From contig JAAVCF010000008.1 of assembly GCA_014802445.1 (NCBI GenBank), positions 62,001-126,000 of the forward strand: a stretch of DNA of 64,000 nucleotides, given 5' to 3'. Made by a program: the position numbers and the translations under genes. The notes beneath the pieces are model-generated. The model saw only the letters and a program-made list of their open reading frames with translations. It did not search any database and had not been told where the DNA came from. Positions 35,680 through 45,106 of the stretch are shown here, piece after piece. Every line of letters starts with the position of its first letter. The first letter of the stretch is position 1. This DNA is from Bacteroides sp. (lineage in GTDB: Bacteria > Bacteroidota > Bacteroidia > Bacteroidales > Muribaculaceae).

Positions 35680-37062
35680 TTATTGATTGTTTACTCCTAA
35701 ACTCTTGATAGCTGCCATCCATTTGTCGCCCTTAAGTCTCCACAGAAAGATAATTCCTCTGAATGACAGTTCAATACACATTGCCAGCCAAACGCCGGCC
35801 AGGCCCATGGTGGGGGCGAGTAGGGCAGCAAGCGTGATTCTCACAAGCCACATGCTTGCAAGATTCATTATGCAGGGAACCACAGTGTCGCCGGCACCTA
35901 CAAACACACCGTAGGACACTATCGAAGCCGCAAACATCGGCTCGGCCCAGGCCTCGATGCGCAGCGCTTCCACACCGAGGTCCACAATCTCTTTCACCGG
36001 CGACATAAGGCCAATCATCAGCGGCGCAGCGGCATACATAATCACACCCATCACGGTCATCACCGCAATGCCTATGGCAACAGTCAGATTGCCGAACGAA
36101 CGTGCCAGCCTCCTGTTGCCCGCACCCAGACTCTGACCGGTCAACGTCTGGGCGGCATCTGCAATGCCGTAGCCCGGCATGTAACAGAGGCTCTCGGCCG
36201 TCACAGCAAAAGCGTTGGCCGCAATGGAGCATGCACCGAGCGGGGCCACGATGACCGTGATAGTAATCTGGGCCACCGACGTGACAAACCTCTCCATCCC
36301 AATGGGCCACGAGATGGAGAAAGCGCGCCTCAGCGTGTCCTTCCTGACGCGGAAACTATTGTCACTGCGCCCTGAAAGGCGAAGCTCGCCGCCTCTATAC
36401 CATAAATAAATGAACATGGACAGCGTGGTGACAGCCTCAGCAAGGCCAGTGCCTAAAGCCGCTCCCCACACCCCGAGACCGGCTCCGGGCATTGTCCACG
36501 ACATGCCTAACAGCGTCACCTCACGAGTGGGGAAGATGAGCATAAAGTTAAACATCACGTCAAGAACACACATCACCACACCCATCACTCCCGGCACAAG
36601 AGTGTTGCCGCTACACCGCAGCAAACCGCCGGTCATAAAACTGAACATAATCACCGGAAGCGCCATAGAAAACACTCTGAAATAGAGCGTGGCGTTATGT
36701 GTGATGGCCGGCGAGCCACCGAGCCAGCCCGGTAACGGACCGCTCACAGCCACACCGATGGCACCCACAATCAGCGAGAAAATCAGAGCCGATGTCATTC
36801 CCTGACGCATCACGCTGCGGGCCGCGCTGCGATTACCCGCTCCGAGACGATGAGCCACCTGAACGGTGAAACCCGCAGAAAATGCTGAGCATAGTCCGAA
36901 AAACAGCCATGTGGAAGTGGCCACAAGGCCTATCGACGCTGAATCATTAGCTCCGAGACTTCCCACCATTGCCGCATCAATATACTCCATCACCACCGCC
37001 GATAGTTGGGCAACGATGGACGGGAAACTAAGCGACATGACAAGCCATAGGCGACGCTTCAT
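35680..37062 (-). CDS. MATE family efflux transporter
   Basis: Multidrug and toxin extrusion antiporter with about twelve transmembrane helices. Conserved features are the N-terminal-lobe pattern SIVAQLSAVVMEYIDAAMVGSLG and the second-lobe pattern RFVTSVAQITITVIVAPLG. From the ATG at 37062 it has 460 residues, the usual size. The frame stays open to 37170, which would give 496 residues but overlap the upstream gene by 65 nt, so the shorter start is preferred. It sits between DUF3737 and PatB-like genes in one apparent operon. The exported compound is unknown. Confidence 0.9.
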   Translation of the reverse strand: MKRRLWLVMSLSFPSIVAQLSAVVMEYIDAAMVGSLGANDSASIGLVATSTWLFFGLCSAFSAGFTVQVAHRLGAGNRSAARSVMRQGMTSALIFSLIVGAIGVAVSGPLPGWLGGSPAITHNATLYFRVFSMALPVIMFSFMTGGLLRCSGNTLVPGVMGVVMCVLDVMFNFMLIFPTREVTLLGMSWTMPGAGLGVWGAALGTGLAEAVTTLSMFIYLWYRGGELRLSGRSDNSFRVRKDTLRRAFSISWPIGMERFVTSVAQITITVIVAPLGACSIAANAFAVTAESLCYMPGYGIADAAQTLTGQSLGAGNRRLARSFGNLTVAIGIAVMTVMGVIMYAAAPLMIGLMSPVKEIVDLGVEALRIEAWAEPMFAASIVSYGVFVGAGDTVVPCIMNLASMWLVRITLAALLAPTMGLAGVWLAMCIELSFRGIIFLWRLKGDKWMAAIKSLGVNNQ

Positions 37063-37105
37063 GGTCAAAGCGTCGCCCAGGCGTATGTGTTCGCTAAGTG
37101 GTTTC

Positions 37106-37951
37106 TTATTTGCCAATTTCAAACTTGCAGTCAGCCGGCTGCCAGATGTTTTCGTCAATGATGACTTCACCCACTGAATCAGCCTTGATGTGACCTGTCA
37201 TGGGATTCTTTATACTTGTCACATTGCCCTTTATAGTGGCATTGACATCGCTGCACTCAAAAGCCAGATCGGCATCGTCAGCCATAGTGCAGTCCTCCAT
37301 CACAAGGCCCTTGCAATAGCAGAGCGGCTGAGTGCCGGAAATGCGGCAGCGCACCAGTCGCAGATTCTTTGAATGCCAGCCGAGATACTCGCCTGTCAGT
37401 TCCGAATCATAAACTGTGACATTCTCAGTGCCCCAGAAAGCATCCTTGGAATGGATTACAGCGTCGCGGATTTCCACATTGCGGCAATACTGAAAAGAGT
37501 AATTGCCCTGCTGACGATAACGCGCAATGTCAATATCGGCCGAGTGCATAAACAGATAGTCAGCCTTGTTCACCTCCACATCGCGGAGCCTCACATTGCG
37601 GCAATGCCACAGAGTTTCCTGAGCATCAGGAATCTTCACGTTCTCAAGAACGACATTGTCCATCTCGCGAAACATCTTGGGAGCCTCCACCAGAGTGTCC
37701 TTCATCACAAGGTCACGACTGTACCACAGAGCGGCACGCGCACCTTCGCGAAACAAACAGTCAGTGATGCGGAATCCATTGACATGCCAGAAAGGGTATT
37801 TCCCCTCAAAGGTGCATTTAACAGCTTCGATGTCAGAACATTCCTTAAGCGCCGACTCACCGGCATGGATGGTTACATTCTCAAGTTTCAGATTATGTGA
37901 GGCAAAAAGCGGACGCTCACCTCCGAATTCACGATTTTCAATGATTTCCAT
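37106..37951 (-). CDS. DUF3737 family beta-helix protein
   Basis: A 281-residue protein with regular short repeats of the type xxVxIxDCxFxxxxxxWxxxNV, as in right-handed parallel beta-helices. No signal peptide is visible, so it is probably cytoplasmic. It fits DUF3737, a family without assigned function. Aromatic and cysteine residues recur at ladder positions (FWHVNG, LWYSRD, LWHCRN, FQYCRN, FWGTEN, GWHSKN). It is the first gene of the DUF3737-MATE-PatB cluster and has its own -7 element. Confidence 0.85.
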   Translation of the reverse strand: MEIIENREFGGERPLFASHNLKLENVTIHAGESALKECSDIEAVKCTFEGKYPFWHVNGFRITDCLFREGARAALWYSRDLVMKDTLVEAPKMFREMDNVVLENVKIPDAQETLWHCRNVRLRDVEVNKADYLFMHSADIDIARYRQQGNYSFQYCRNVEIRDAVIHSKDAFWGTENVTVYDSELTGEYLGWHSKNLRLVRCRISGTQPLCYCKGLVMEDCTMADDADLAFECSDVNATIKGNVTSIKNPMTGHIKADSVGEVIIDENIWQPADCKFEIGK

Positions 37952-37990
37952 AGGTATACTTCGATTTCTGCTTATTTTCAGATTCTGTTA

Positions 37991-37998
37991 CAAAGATA
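37991..37998 (-). promoter_or_regulatory. -7 element for the DUF3737-MATE-PatB cluster
   Basis: The minus strand reads TATCTTTG, giving a leader of about 33 nt. No -33 box is seen. Confidence 0.45.
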
Positions 37999-38049
37999 GC
38001 TAAAAAGCCGCTTTCAGAGGATAAGTCTGATTGATTTTTTACCCCCGGG

Positions 38050-38655
38050 TCAATTGGCTCGTGGATTTTGAGGATGATACAGCCATCCGCGGTAACACTC
38101 ACCCATATTGCGCACCTGCCTGTGCCAGAAAGCATCCTCCGCACCGGTGAAGAGGTCGGCCGGCCGGCTGACGGGGGCCACTGCCCACACATTACCGCGC
38201 AATTCACCTTCAAGCTGACCATCCTCCCAGCCTGAATAGCCTATGAAGAACCTTATGTGACCCTCCAGAGGATAACCGGCATTGACATACTGCTTCATGG
38301 CCTCAAAATCACCCCCTATCCACAAGCCCCCATTAATCTCCCGGGCGCCGGGGATGATAGTGTCACCGAGAGTGTGGAGAAAGAAAAGGCGGTCACATGA
38401 CATCGGGCCGCCGCAAAACACCGGCACCTCCACCTTCTCGCTTATGCCCTCCACAAGCTCGCCCAGATAATGTCCCGAAAGCTTGTTGAGCACCACGCCC
38501 ATCGTGGCATGTCCCGGCCCGTGGTCAATAAGGCAGATAACGGCATGATTAAAGTATGACTCACGCAGAAACGGCTCAGCCACGAGCAGCGAACCCGGCT
38601 CGGGGCTGGCGGCGGATATATTTATGTTGAAAAGAAACGAAGATAAATCTGACAT
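38050..38655 (-). CDS. YqgE/AlgH family protein
   Basis: A 201-residue cytoplasmic protein of the conserved YqgE/AlgH fold. Family motifs are GSLLVAEPFL, FNHAVICLIDH, GVVLNKLSG and PVFCGGPM near the N-terminal half, and FFIGYSGWEDGQLEGEL in the second half. The biochemical function is not established; AlgH was linked to alginate regulation in Pseudomonas. It is transcribed divergently from the RND efflux operon at 38785, sharing a region of about 130 nt. Confidence 0.92.
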   Translation of the reverse strand: MSDLSSFLFNINISAASPEPGSLLVAEPFLRESYFNHAVICLIDHGPGHATMGVVLNKLSGHYLGELVEGISEKVEVPVFCGGPMSCDRLFFLHTLGDTIIPGAREINGGLWIGGDFEAMKQYVNAGYPLEGHIRFFIGYSGWEDGQLEGELRGNVWAVAPVSRPADLFTGAEDAFWHRQVRNMGECYRGWLYHPQNPRAN

Positions 38656-38784
38656 AACACTCCTTTTCGGTAAAAACGCTAATCGGTGGTATTTCTTGTT
38701 ACAAAATGGTTAAAAAATCGCAGCCTTCCGCCGAACAAACGGCGAAGAAAAACGGTTATAGTGATACAAGCTAAACATTGTAAG

Positions 38785-40215
38785 ATGCTTAACACTACTC
38801 GCGTTTCACGTTTATTTATGGGATTATTGCTGATCGGCACCTCGGCAACCTTTGTCAGGGCTGAACAACCCGGGCAACCTTTGCCGGCCGATTCGCTCCC
38901 CGAAACCTGGCAGTATGTCTCGGATTATGCCGGACAGCTGCCGGGGAGTGAGGACACCATGTGGTGGCATCGTTTTAACGACGCCACTCTTGACACCCTC
39001 ATCTCGCTCGGGCTTGACAACAACTACGACGTCTTGATGGCGGCAAGAAGGATGGAAGTATCAAGGCAGACCCTCAATGAGGTGCGTTCGCTTTACTTCC
39101 CCTCGGTCAACATCAGCGGCGGGTGGACCAAGAACCGCACCTCGGGTGCAATGAGTTCCACATCCACACCTGCTTCGTCATCAAGCAGTTTCAATCTCGG
39201 AGCCGATCTGAGCTGGCAGATCGATATCTTCGGCAAGATTACGGCTCAGGTGCGTGAAGGCAAAGCCAACTGGCAAGCCTCCAGAGCCGAGTATGCCGGC
39301 GCGATGCTGACCCTTTGCGGTGACATCGCGTCGTCGTATATACAGCTGCGAATGTTGCAGGCTCAGAAAAAAGTGGCTGAGGAGCATCTTCAGCGTCAGG
39401 AAACGGTGGTCAATATCACCCGTGCCCGTTACGAAGCCGGTCTGGCCTCGCAGCTCGACGTGCTTCAAGCATCTACGGTCTACAGCTCCACCAAAGCAAC
39501 CCTCCCGGGCCTCAACTCGTCAATCCAGGCCACAATGAATGCCATCAATGTGCTGGTGGGAGACATGCCCGGCGACATCAATAGCCTGCTTATCAGCGGA
39601 CCGATGCCGGATTTCCACATGCTTATAACGGCCGGCGTACCGCGCGAGCTTATCCGCCGACGTCCTGACATTGTTCAGGCCGAAGCCAACCTCGCCGCAC
39701 TGGCAGCAGCAGTGGGAATAGCGAAGAAGGATTTCCTGCCTACGCTTTCACTGAACGGCTCAATAGGCACTGTGGCCCATCGTGCCGGTGACCTGTTCAA
39801 AAACAACTCTCTGGAATATTCAATCGCCCCCACGCTGTCATGGACCGTGTTTGACGGCATGAAGCGAAAATATGCCGTGGCCGCAGCCAAGGAGCAGATG
39901 CTTGCGGGGATTGACTCTTACAATCTCACTGTGCTTACAGCTGTCAAAGAGGTGGAAAACGCCCTTATAAGCTATAAGAGCGCATGCGAGGAGGTGACTC
40001 TGGTCAACGATGTTGTCAATCAGGCCCGTAAAACGGTGGACCTCTCTGTTGACCTCTACAAAAGCGGCCTGTCAGGCTTCACCGATGTGGCAAACGCCCA
40101 GATGACCTATCTCTCTTACAGCAACACCCTGATTGAATCACAAGGGAAAGCGCTGACGGCGCTCATCAACCTGTGTGAAGCACTTGGCGGCGGCTGGACC
40201 ACTGACAATATGTAA
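38785..40215 (+). CDS. TolC/NodT family outer-membrane efflux protein
   Basis: Outer-membrane channel of a tripartite RND efflux system. From the ATG at 38785 it has 476 residues. A signal peptide covers about residues 1-26 (ending TSATFVRA). Two homologous coiled-coil halves follow, with beta-barrel segments such as FNLGADLSWQIDIFGK and YSIAPTLSWTVFDGMK, and the family motif RPDIVQAEANLAA. No lipobox cysteine is present, unlike many NodT proteins. It is first in the operon, ahead of the adaptor and pump, a reversal of the common mexAB-oprM order. A hairpin (around 38725-38747) lies upstream. Confidence 0.92.
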   Translation: MLNTTRVSRLFMGLLLIGTSATFVRAEQPGQPLPADSLPETWQYVSDYAGQLPGSEDTMWWHRFNDATLDTLISLGLDNNYDVLMAARRMEVSRQTLNEVRSLYFPSVNISGGWTKNRTSGAMSSTSTPASSSSSFNLGADLSWQIDIFGKITAQVREGKANWQASRAEYAGAMLTLCGDIASSYIQLRMLQAQKKVAEEHLQRQETVVNITRARYEAGLASQLDVLQASTVYSSTKATLPGLNSSIQATMNAINVLVGDMPGDINSLLISGPMPDFHMLITAGVPRELIRRRPDIVQAEANLAALAAAVGIAKKDFLPTLSLNGSIGTVAHRAGDLFKNNSLEYSIAPTLSWTVFDGMKRKYAVAAAKEQMLAGIDSYNLTVLTAVKEVENALISYKSACEEVTLVNDVVNQARKTVDLSVDLYKSGLSGFTDVANAQMTYLSYSNTLIESQGKALTALINLCEALGGGWTTDNM

Positions 40216-40239
40216 ACCCTCAACTCATCCCTGACTCAC

Positions 40240-41361
40240 ATGAAAAGATTCTTCACTCCTGCCATCATAGCCTCCGCATGTCTGCTTTTCACCCTTGGCG
40301 GATGCAAAAAGAAGGAGCAGGCACCTCAGCAACCCACTCCCGCAATCGACGTGGCCAACGTGGTTGTGGACTCCGTGATGCTTCATAAAACCTATCCCGG
40401 CTATCTCACTGCCGATCAAAAGATTGACATTGTGGCACGGGTGAACGGTTATCTCACCTCCCAGAACTACACCGGAGGCGACATTGTCAAGGCCGGGCAA
40501 GTGCTGTTCACAATCGAGAGCACCACGTATGCTGACCAAGTGCGTCAGGCCGAGGCTGCTCTGTCCACAGCCAAAAGTGCCTGCGAATATGCCACAAGCC
40601 ATTATGAGGCTGTGAAAAAAGCCATGGAGAGCGATGCCGTGAGCCAGCAGGAGCTGGCGCAGGCCGAGAGCAACATGAATCAGGCTAAAGCCAACATCAA
40701 GAGCGCACAGGCAGCCCTCGAAACAGCCCGCACCAATCTGAGCTACTGCACAATCCGCGCTCCGCGTTCAGGCAGGATGTCAGCATCAACCATCAGCGTC
40801 GGCGGGTATGTGAGCGGTGCCGGCTCGCCGTTCGTACTCGGCACACTGTACGACGACAGTATGATTGACGCTGTGTTCACTGTTGATGACGCCTCTCACC
40901 TGCAAATCATCAGCGCACAGGCGAACACTCCCGGGGTGGACTATGACCATGTGACCCTTAACTTCGATGAACCACTCCCTCACACCTACACCGGAAAACT
41001 CAATTATCAGGCACCGAACATTGACACCGGCACCGGCACAATCCTCCTCAAGGCGGCAGTTGACAACCCCTACGGCGAACTGCGTGCCGGCATGTTTGTC
41101 AACATCCTCCTGCCTTCGCGCTTTGACCCGCAGGCAATCATGGTCAAGGACGCTTCGATAGGCACTGACCAGCTCGGGCGCTATCTCTACACTGTTAACG
41201 ATTCTAACCGCGTGGTTTACACCCCGGTGAAGGTGGGCGAACTCATCAACGACACCATGCGCATTGTCACCGAAGGTCTAACTCCTCAGTCACGCTATGT
41301 CACAAAAGCACTGCTCAAAGTGCGCGCCGGCGAGGAAATTCGCCCTGTCATAGTAAAATAA
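40240..41361 (+). CDS. RND efflux periplasmic adaptor lipoprotein
   Basis: Membrane fusion protein linking the inner-membrane pump to the outer-membrane channel. A lipoprotein signal ends at LGGC (Cys17). A lipoyl/biotinyl-like half (GYLTSQNYTGGDIVKAGQVLF), an alpha-helical hairpin at about residues 100-165, the second half (TIRAPRSGRMS) and beta-barrel domains follow. It is 373 residues, typical for an AcrA/MexA homologue. It begins 24 nt after the channel gene and 31 nt before the pump gene. Confidence 0.93.
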   Translation: MKRFFTPAIIASACLLFTLGGCKKKEQAPQQPTPAIDVANVVVDSVMLHKTYPGYLTADQKIDIVARVNGYLTSQNYTGGDIVKAGQVLFTIESTTYADQVRQAEAALSTAKSACEYATSHYEAVKKAMESDAVSQQELAQAESNMNQAKANIKSAQAALETARTNLSYCTIRAPRSGRMSASTISVGGYVSGAGSPFVLGTLYDDSMIDAVFTVDDASHLQIISAQANTPGVDYDHVTLNFDEPLPHTYTGKLNYQAPNIDTGTGTILLKAAVDNPYGELRAGMFVNILLPSRFDPQAIMVKDASIGTDQLGRYLYTVNDSNRVVYTPVKVGELINDTMRIVTEGLTPQSRYVTKALLKVRAGEEIRPVIVK

Positions 41362-41392
41362 CCCTTCTGTTCCATCCTCAACTGCTAACTCC

Positions 41393-44300
41393 GTGTTTTC
41401 CAAGTTCTTCATATCCCGACCTATTTTTGCTACAGTGCTGGCCGTACTGATGATTATTGTGGGCATCATCACGGTCGAGACGCTCCCTATAGCCCAGTAT
41501 CCCGACATCACTCCGCCAACCATTCAGGTTACCGCCACTTATCCCGGCGCGGATGCAAACACCGTAGCCGAGACCGTCGGAGTGCCCATCGAGCAGCAGG
41601 TCAACGGTGTGGAGGGCATGCTCTACATGAGCTCCACCTCAGGCAGTGACGGCAGTTATAATCTCACCATCACTTTTGAAGTGGGAACGGATGTTGACAT
41701 GGCCACAGTGAAGGTGCAGAACCGTGTGGCGCTTGCCGAACCCACGCTCCCCACAAGCGTGAAAGAGCAGGGTGTGTCAGTCATGTCACGCTCCACCAAT
41801 GTCATTCTGTTCATAGCGCTGGAAAGTGACAATCCTCAGCGTTATGACGCTCTGTATCTTACCAATTATGCGAAGCTCAATCTTGTTGACGAACTGTCGC
41901 GTGTGGATGGAGTGGGCGAGGTTGGCGCATTCGGTGCCGGCGAGTACAGCATGCGTGTGTGGCTTGACCCGGAGAAGATGCGCATCCGCGGTGTGGACCC
42001 CTCCGATGTCATGGCCGCCATCGAGGCCCAGAACATCCAGGTGTCCGCCGGCTCCGTAGGCTCATCGCCCACAGCAGGCGCGCCTCAGTTTGAATACACA
42101 TTGACATCCGCAGGCCGACTGAAAACCACCGATGAGTTTGGCAACATCGTAATAAAGAAATCGGCCGACGGTCAGTCGCTGCTGCGTTTGCGCGACGTGG
42201 CCAGGATTGACCTTGGCAGCGAGAGTTACAGTGTGGTGGCCAATGTTGACGGGCAGCCTGCCGGACTGCTCGGTATCTACCAGCTTCCGGGAGCTAACGC
42301 CCTCACCGTGGCCAAGGCAGCTCAGGATAAGCTTGACGAGCTTGCGCAATACTTTCCAGAAGGGGTTCACTACCGTGTGATTCTCAACACCACGGAATTT
42401 GTCACCGCATCGATTGATGAGGTGCTTGTCACCTTCGTTGAGACAACTCTGATTGTGATGGTGGTGATTCTGCTCTTCCTCCAGAACTGGCGCGCGGTGA
42501 TTATCCCGATGATAACCATTCCGGTGTCACTGATTGCCACCTTCGCCGTCATGAAACTGCTTGGTTTCACGCTCAACACCCTCACACTGTTCGGACTTGT
42601 ACTTGCCATCGCTATTGTGGTTGACGATGCGATAGTGGTGGTGGAGGACTGTTCGCGATTGGTTGACAAAGGCACCCTGTCGCCTGTTCAGGCCGCTGAA
42701 AAAGCAATGGTGGAGCTTCAGGGTCCCATCGTGGGCGAGGTGTTAGTGCTTTTGTCCGTGTTTATTCCCACGGCATTCATTTCCGGCATCACCGGCGAGC
42801 TTTACAAGCAATTTGCGCTCACCATTGCGGTGTCAACAGCCTTTTCAGGCTTCAATGCCCTTACATTCACTCCGGCCATGTGTGCGCTGTTTCTGCGTCC
42901 GAGCAAGCCCGGCAAGTTCTTCATCTACCGCTGGTTTGAGAAGGGCTTTGGCGCCACACTGTCAGGCTATATGAAAATCGTCGGCGTGTTTCTCAAACGC
43001 CCCTGGGTGGCGCTCAGTCTCTATCTGGTGCTCACCGGCGCGGCCTTCTGGGGCTTCATCAACTGGCCCACAAGCTATGTACCTGAGGAGGATATGGGCT
43101 ACTTCATGGCCTCCGTGCAATTGCCTCCGGGAGCATCGCTTGAACGCACCGAGAGTGTGGTCAACGACCTTACGGCCGACATCAAGGCGCTCCCGGGAGT
43201 GAAAGATGTGCTGTCCATAACCGGCATGTCATTTATAGCCGGAGGCTCAGGGAGCAATCTCGGGTCACTGCAAGTGGTGTGTGAGCCGTGGGCTGACCGC
43301 AAGAAAACCTCCGAGAGCGTGTTTGCGCTTGTGGATTCCGTCAACCGTCTTGGCGGCGCTTATCAGGAGGCTATCAGCTTTGCCATCAACCCGCCCGCCA
43401 TCCCGGGTCTGGGCATGACATCGGGCCTATCTATGCAGCTTCTTGACATCAACAACCTCGGGCCGAAGGAGCTCAAGCAGATTCTTCAGGAAATCACCGT
43501 GGCGGCTCAGAAGGACTCACGCATAGCCTCGGTAACCACCGAATTTCAGGGCGAGGTGCCGCAGTACACCCTCAACATTGACCGCGACAAGCTGGAGATG
43601 CAAGGGCTGGATCTGGGCAGTGTCTATTCCGCTCTGTCAGCCTTCATGGGGGGCAGCTATGTGAATGACTTCGTGGAGTTTGGACGCGTGTATCAGGTGA
43701 CGGTTAAGGGCGATGCCGCTTCGCGAGCGCTTATTGACGATGTGCTGAAACTCGCCGTGACCAATTCACAGGGCGAGATGGTGCCTTTCGCATCGTTCAC
43801 AAAGATTGAACCTGTGATGGGACAGCCCACAGTGAGCCGCTACAATATGTACACCACCGCCGCATTGACGGCCACTCCCGCCAAGGGTGTCAGCTCGTCA
43901 GAAGGCATCAAGGCTATGGAGGAAATCTTCAAGCAGGTGGCAGGGCCTAATTTCTCCTACGCCTGGACCGGCGAGGCCTATCAGGAAACCGGAGCCGGCA
44001 CAACGATATCGATGGTCCTCATCTTTGCTATCGTCATGACAATCCTTGTGCTTGCAGCGCAGTATGAAAGCTGGACCGACCCTCTTGCCGTGGTGCTCTC
44101 AATGCCCACCGCAATTCTGGGCACCATTATCGGCTGCCTGTTCATGAACCAGAGCATCAGCATCTACACCCAGATCGGCATCATCCTGCTGCTGGGTCTA
44201 TCGGCCAAAAATGCCATTCTGATTGTGGAGTATGCCATTGATTTCCGCAAGTCAGGCGCTGACATCCGTCAGGCCGCTCTTGACGCCGGAAGAATCCGTT

Positions 44301-44578
44301 TCCGCCCCATTATGATGACGGCCCTGGCATTTGTGTTTGGCGTTCTGCCCATGCTTTTTGCCAGCGGCGCAGGTGCTCAGAGCCGTATATCGCTCGGCAC
44401 GGCCGTGGTGTTCGGCATGGCTGTCAATGCCATTGCAGGCACGCTCTTTGTGCCCAACTTCTGGGAGCTTCTTGAGAAATTCAGGGAGAAGTATCTGTCG
44501 CGCCTCTTTGCCGGCAAGGATACTGTGGGGACTGCCACTCCCCGGCAGTCTGACAGCAACACCACCGGGAGCGTGTAA
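41393..44578 (+). CDS. RND multidrug efflux permease (AcrB/HAE1 type)
   Basis: Proton-driven inner-membrane pump of 1061 residues with twelve transmembrane helices and two large periplasmic loops. The N-terminus FSKFFISRPIFATVLAVLMI is typical of the hydrophobe/amphiphile family, as are PVEQQV-like VPIEQQVNG and the proton-relay DD pair in VVDDAIVVVEDCSRL (TM4). The start is GTG at 41393, with no nearby ATG. It is last in the channel-adaptor-pump operon. The substrates are probably drugs or bile salts, by family only. umuDC follows with its own promoter. Confidence 0.95.
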   Translation: MFSKFFISRPIFATVLAVLMIIVGIITVETLPIAQYPDITPPTIQVTATYPGADANTVAETVGVPIEQQVNGVEGMLYMSSTSGSDGSYNLTITFEVGTDVDMATVKVQNRVALAEPTLPTSVKEQGVSVMSRSTNVILFIALESDNPQRYDALYLTNYAKLNLVDELSRVDGVGEVGAFGAGEYSMRVWLDPEKMRIRGVDPSDVMAAIEAQNIQVSAGSVGSSPTAGAPQFEYTLTSAGRLKTTDEFGNIVIKKSADGQSLLRLRDVARIDLGSESYSVVANVDGQPAGLLGIYQLPGANALTVAKAAQDKLDELAQYFPEGVHYRVILNTTEFVTASIDEVLVTFVETTLIVMVVILLFLQNWRAVIIPMITIPVSLIATFAVMKLLGFTLNTLTLFGLVLAIAIVVDDAIVVVEDCSRLVDKGTLSPVQAAEKAMVELQGPIVGEVLVLLSVFIPTAFISGITGELYKQFALTIAVSTAFSGFNALTFTPAMCALFLRPSKPGKFFIYRWFEKGFGATLSGYMKIVGVFLKRPWVALSLYLVLTGAAFWGFINWPTSYVPEEDMGYFMASVQLPPGASLERTESVVNDLTADIKALPGVKDVLSITGMSFIAGGSGSNLGSLQVVCEPWADRKKTSESVFALVDSVNRLGGAYQEAISFAINPPAIPGLGMTSGLSMQLLDINNLGPKELKQILQEITVAAQKDSRIASVTTEFQGEVPQYTLNIDRDKLEMQGLDLGSVYSALSAFMGGSYVNDFVEFGRVYQVTVKGDAASRALIDDVLKLAVTNSQGEMVPFASFTKIEPVMGQPTVSRYNMYTTAALTATPAKGVSSSEGIKAMEEIFKQVAGPNFSYAWTGEAYQETGAGTTISMVLIFAIVMTILVLAAQYESWTDPLAVVLSMPTAILGTIIGCLFMNQSISIYTQIGIILLLGLSAKNAILIVEYAIDFRKSGADIRQAALDAGRIRFRPIMMTALAFVFGVLPMLFASGAGAQSRISLGTAVVFGMAVNAIAGTLFVPNFWELLEKFREKYLSRLFAGKDTVGTATPRQSDSNTTGSV

Positions 44579-44595
44579 CAGAGAGAGGGGGGCCT

Positions 44596-44627
44596 GTTGC
44601 AAATCTGCAGGCTAATTGCTAATTTTG
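44596..44627 (+). promoter_or_regulatory. umuDC promoter
   Basis: GTTG (44596-44599), 20 nt, TAATTTTG (44620-44627). The -7 box ends 5 nt before the ATG at 44633. I saw no LexA-type operator around it. Confidence 0.55.
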
Positions 44628-44632
44628 TCGTT

Positions 44633-45106
44633 ATGAACAATGACGATGGAAAAGTAATTGTTGCCGACATCCGACAGGCCGACGTCAATACGTCGCTCGA
44701 ACTGGCCTATGCCGACAGCGGCATCAGGGCCGGATTCCCCAGCCCGGCCGAGGACTATGTCAATGAGAAGATGGACCTCAACCGGGAGCTCGTGAGCCAT
44801 CCTGCCGCCACGTTTTATGGCAGGGTGGTGGGCGACTCCATGTCAGGCGAAGGCATCGATGAGGATGACCTCATTATCATTGACAAGTCACTGATGCCTG
44901 AAAACGGCGATTTAGCCGTGTGTTGTCTCGACGGTGAGTTCACCCTCAAGCGGCTGCGCCTGGAGCATGACCGGGTGTGGCTCATGCCCTCCAATCCCGC
45001 CTATTCACCCATCGAGGTAACCTCTGAGATGGATTTCAAGGTATGGGGAGTGGTGACTCATACCATCAAGTCCAACCGCCGCCCCGTGACCAGAAAATTT
45101 CTATGA
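44633..45106 (+). CDS. umuD: UmuD-like S24 peptidase, DNA polymerase V accessory subunit
   Basis: Self-cleaving subunit of the SOS translesion polymerase. From the ATG at 44633 it has 157 residues. The cleavage site Ala33-Gly34 lies in [12 protein letters not shown], the nucleophile Ser69 in GDSMSG and the general base Lys106 in FTLKRL. The 36- and 37-residue spacings equal those of E. coli UmuD. The N-terminal arm is nine residues longer. A longer TTG-started frame overlaps the promoter and is rejected. umuC overlaps its stop by 4 nt. Confidence 0.93.
   Translation: MNNDDGKVIVADIRQADVNTSLELAYADSGIRAGFPSPAEDYVNEKMDLNRELVSHPAATFYGRVVGDSMSGEGIDEDDLIIIDKSLMPENGDLAVCCLDGEFTLKRLRLEHDRVWLMPSNPAYSPIEVTSEMDFKVWGVVTHTIKSNRRPVTRKFL

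Noticed and set aside
44560-44640. LexA operator upstream of umuDC
   Set aside because: No convincing palindrome is present; only the promoter boxes can be supported.
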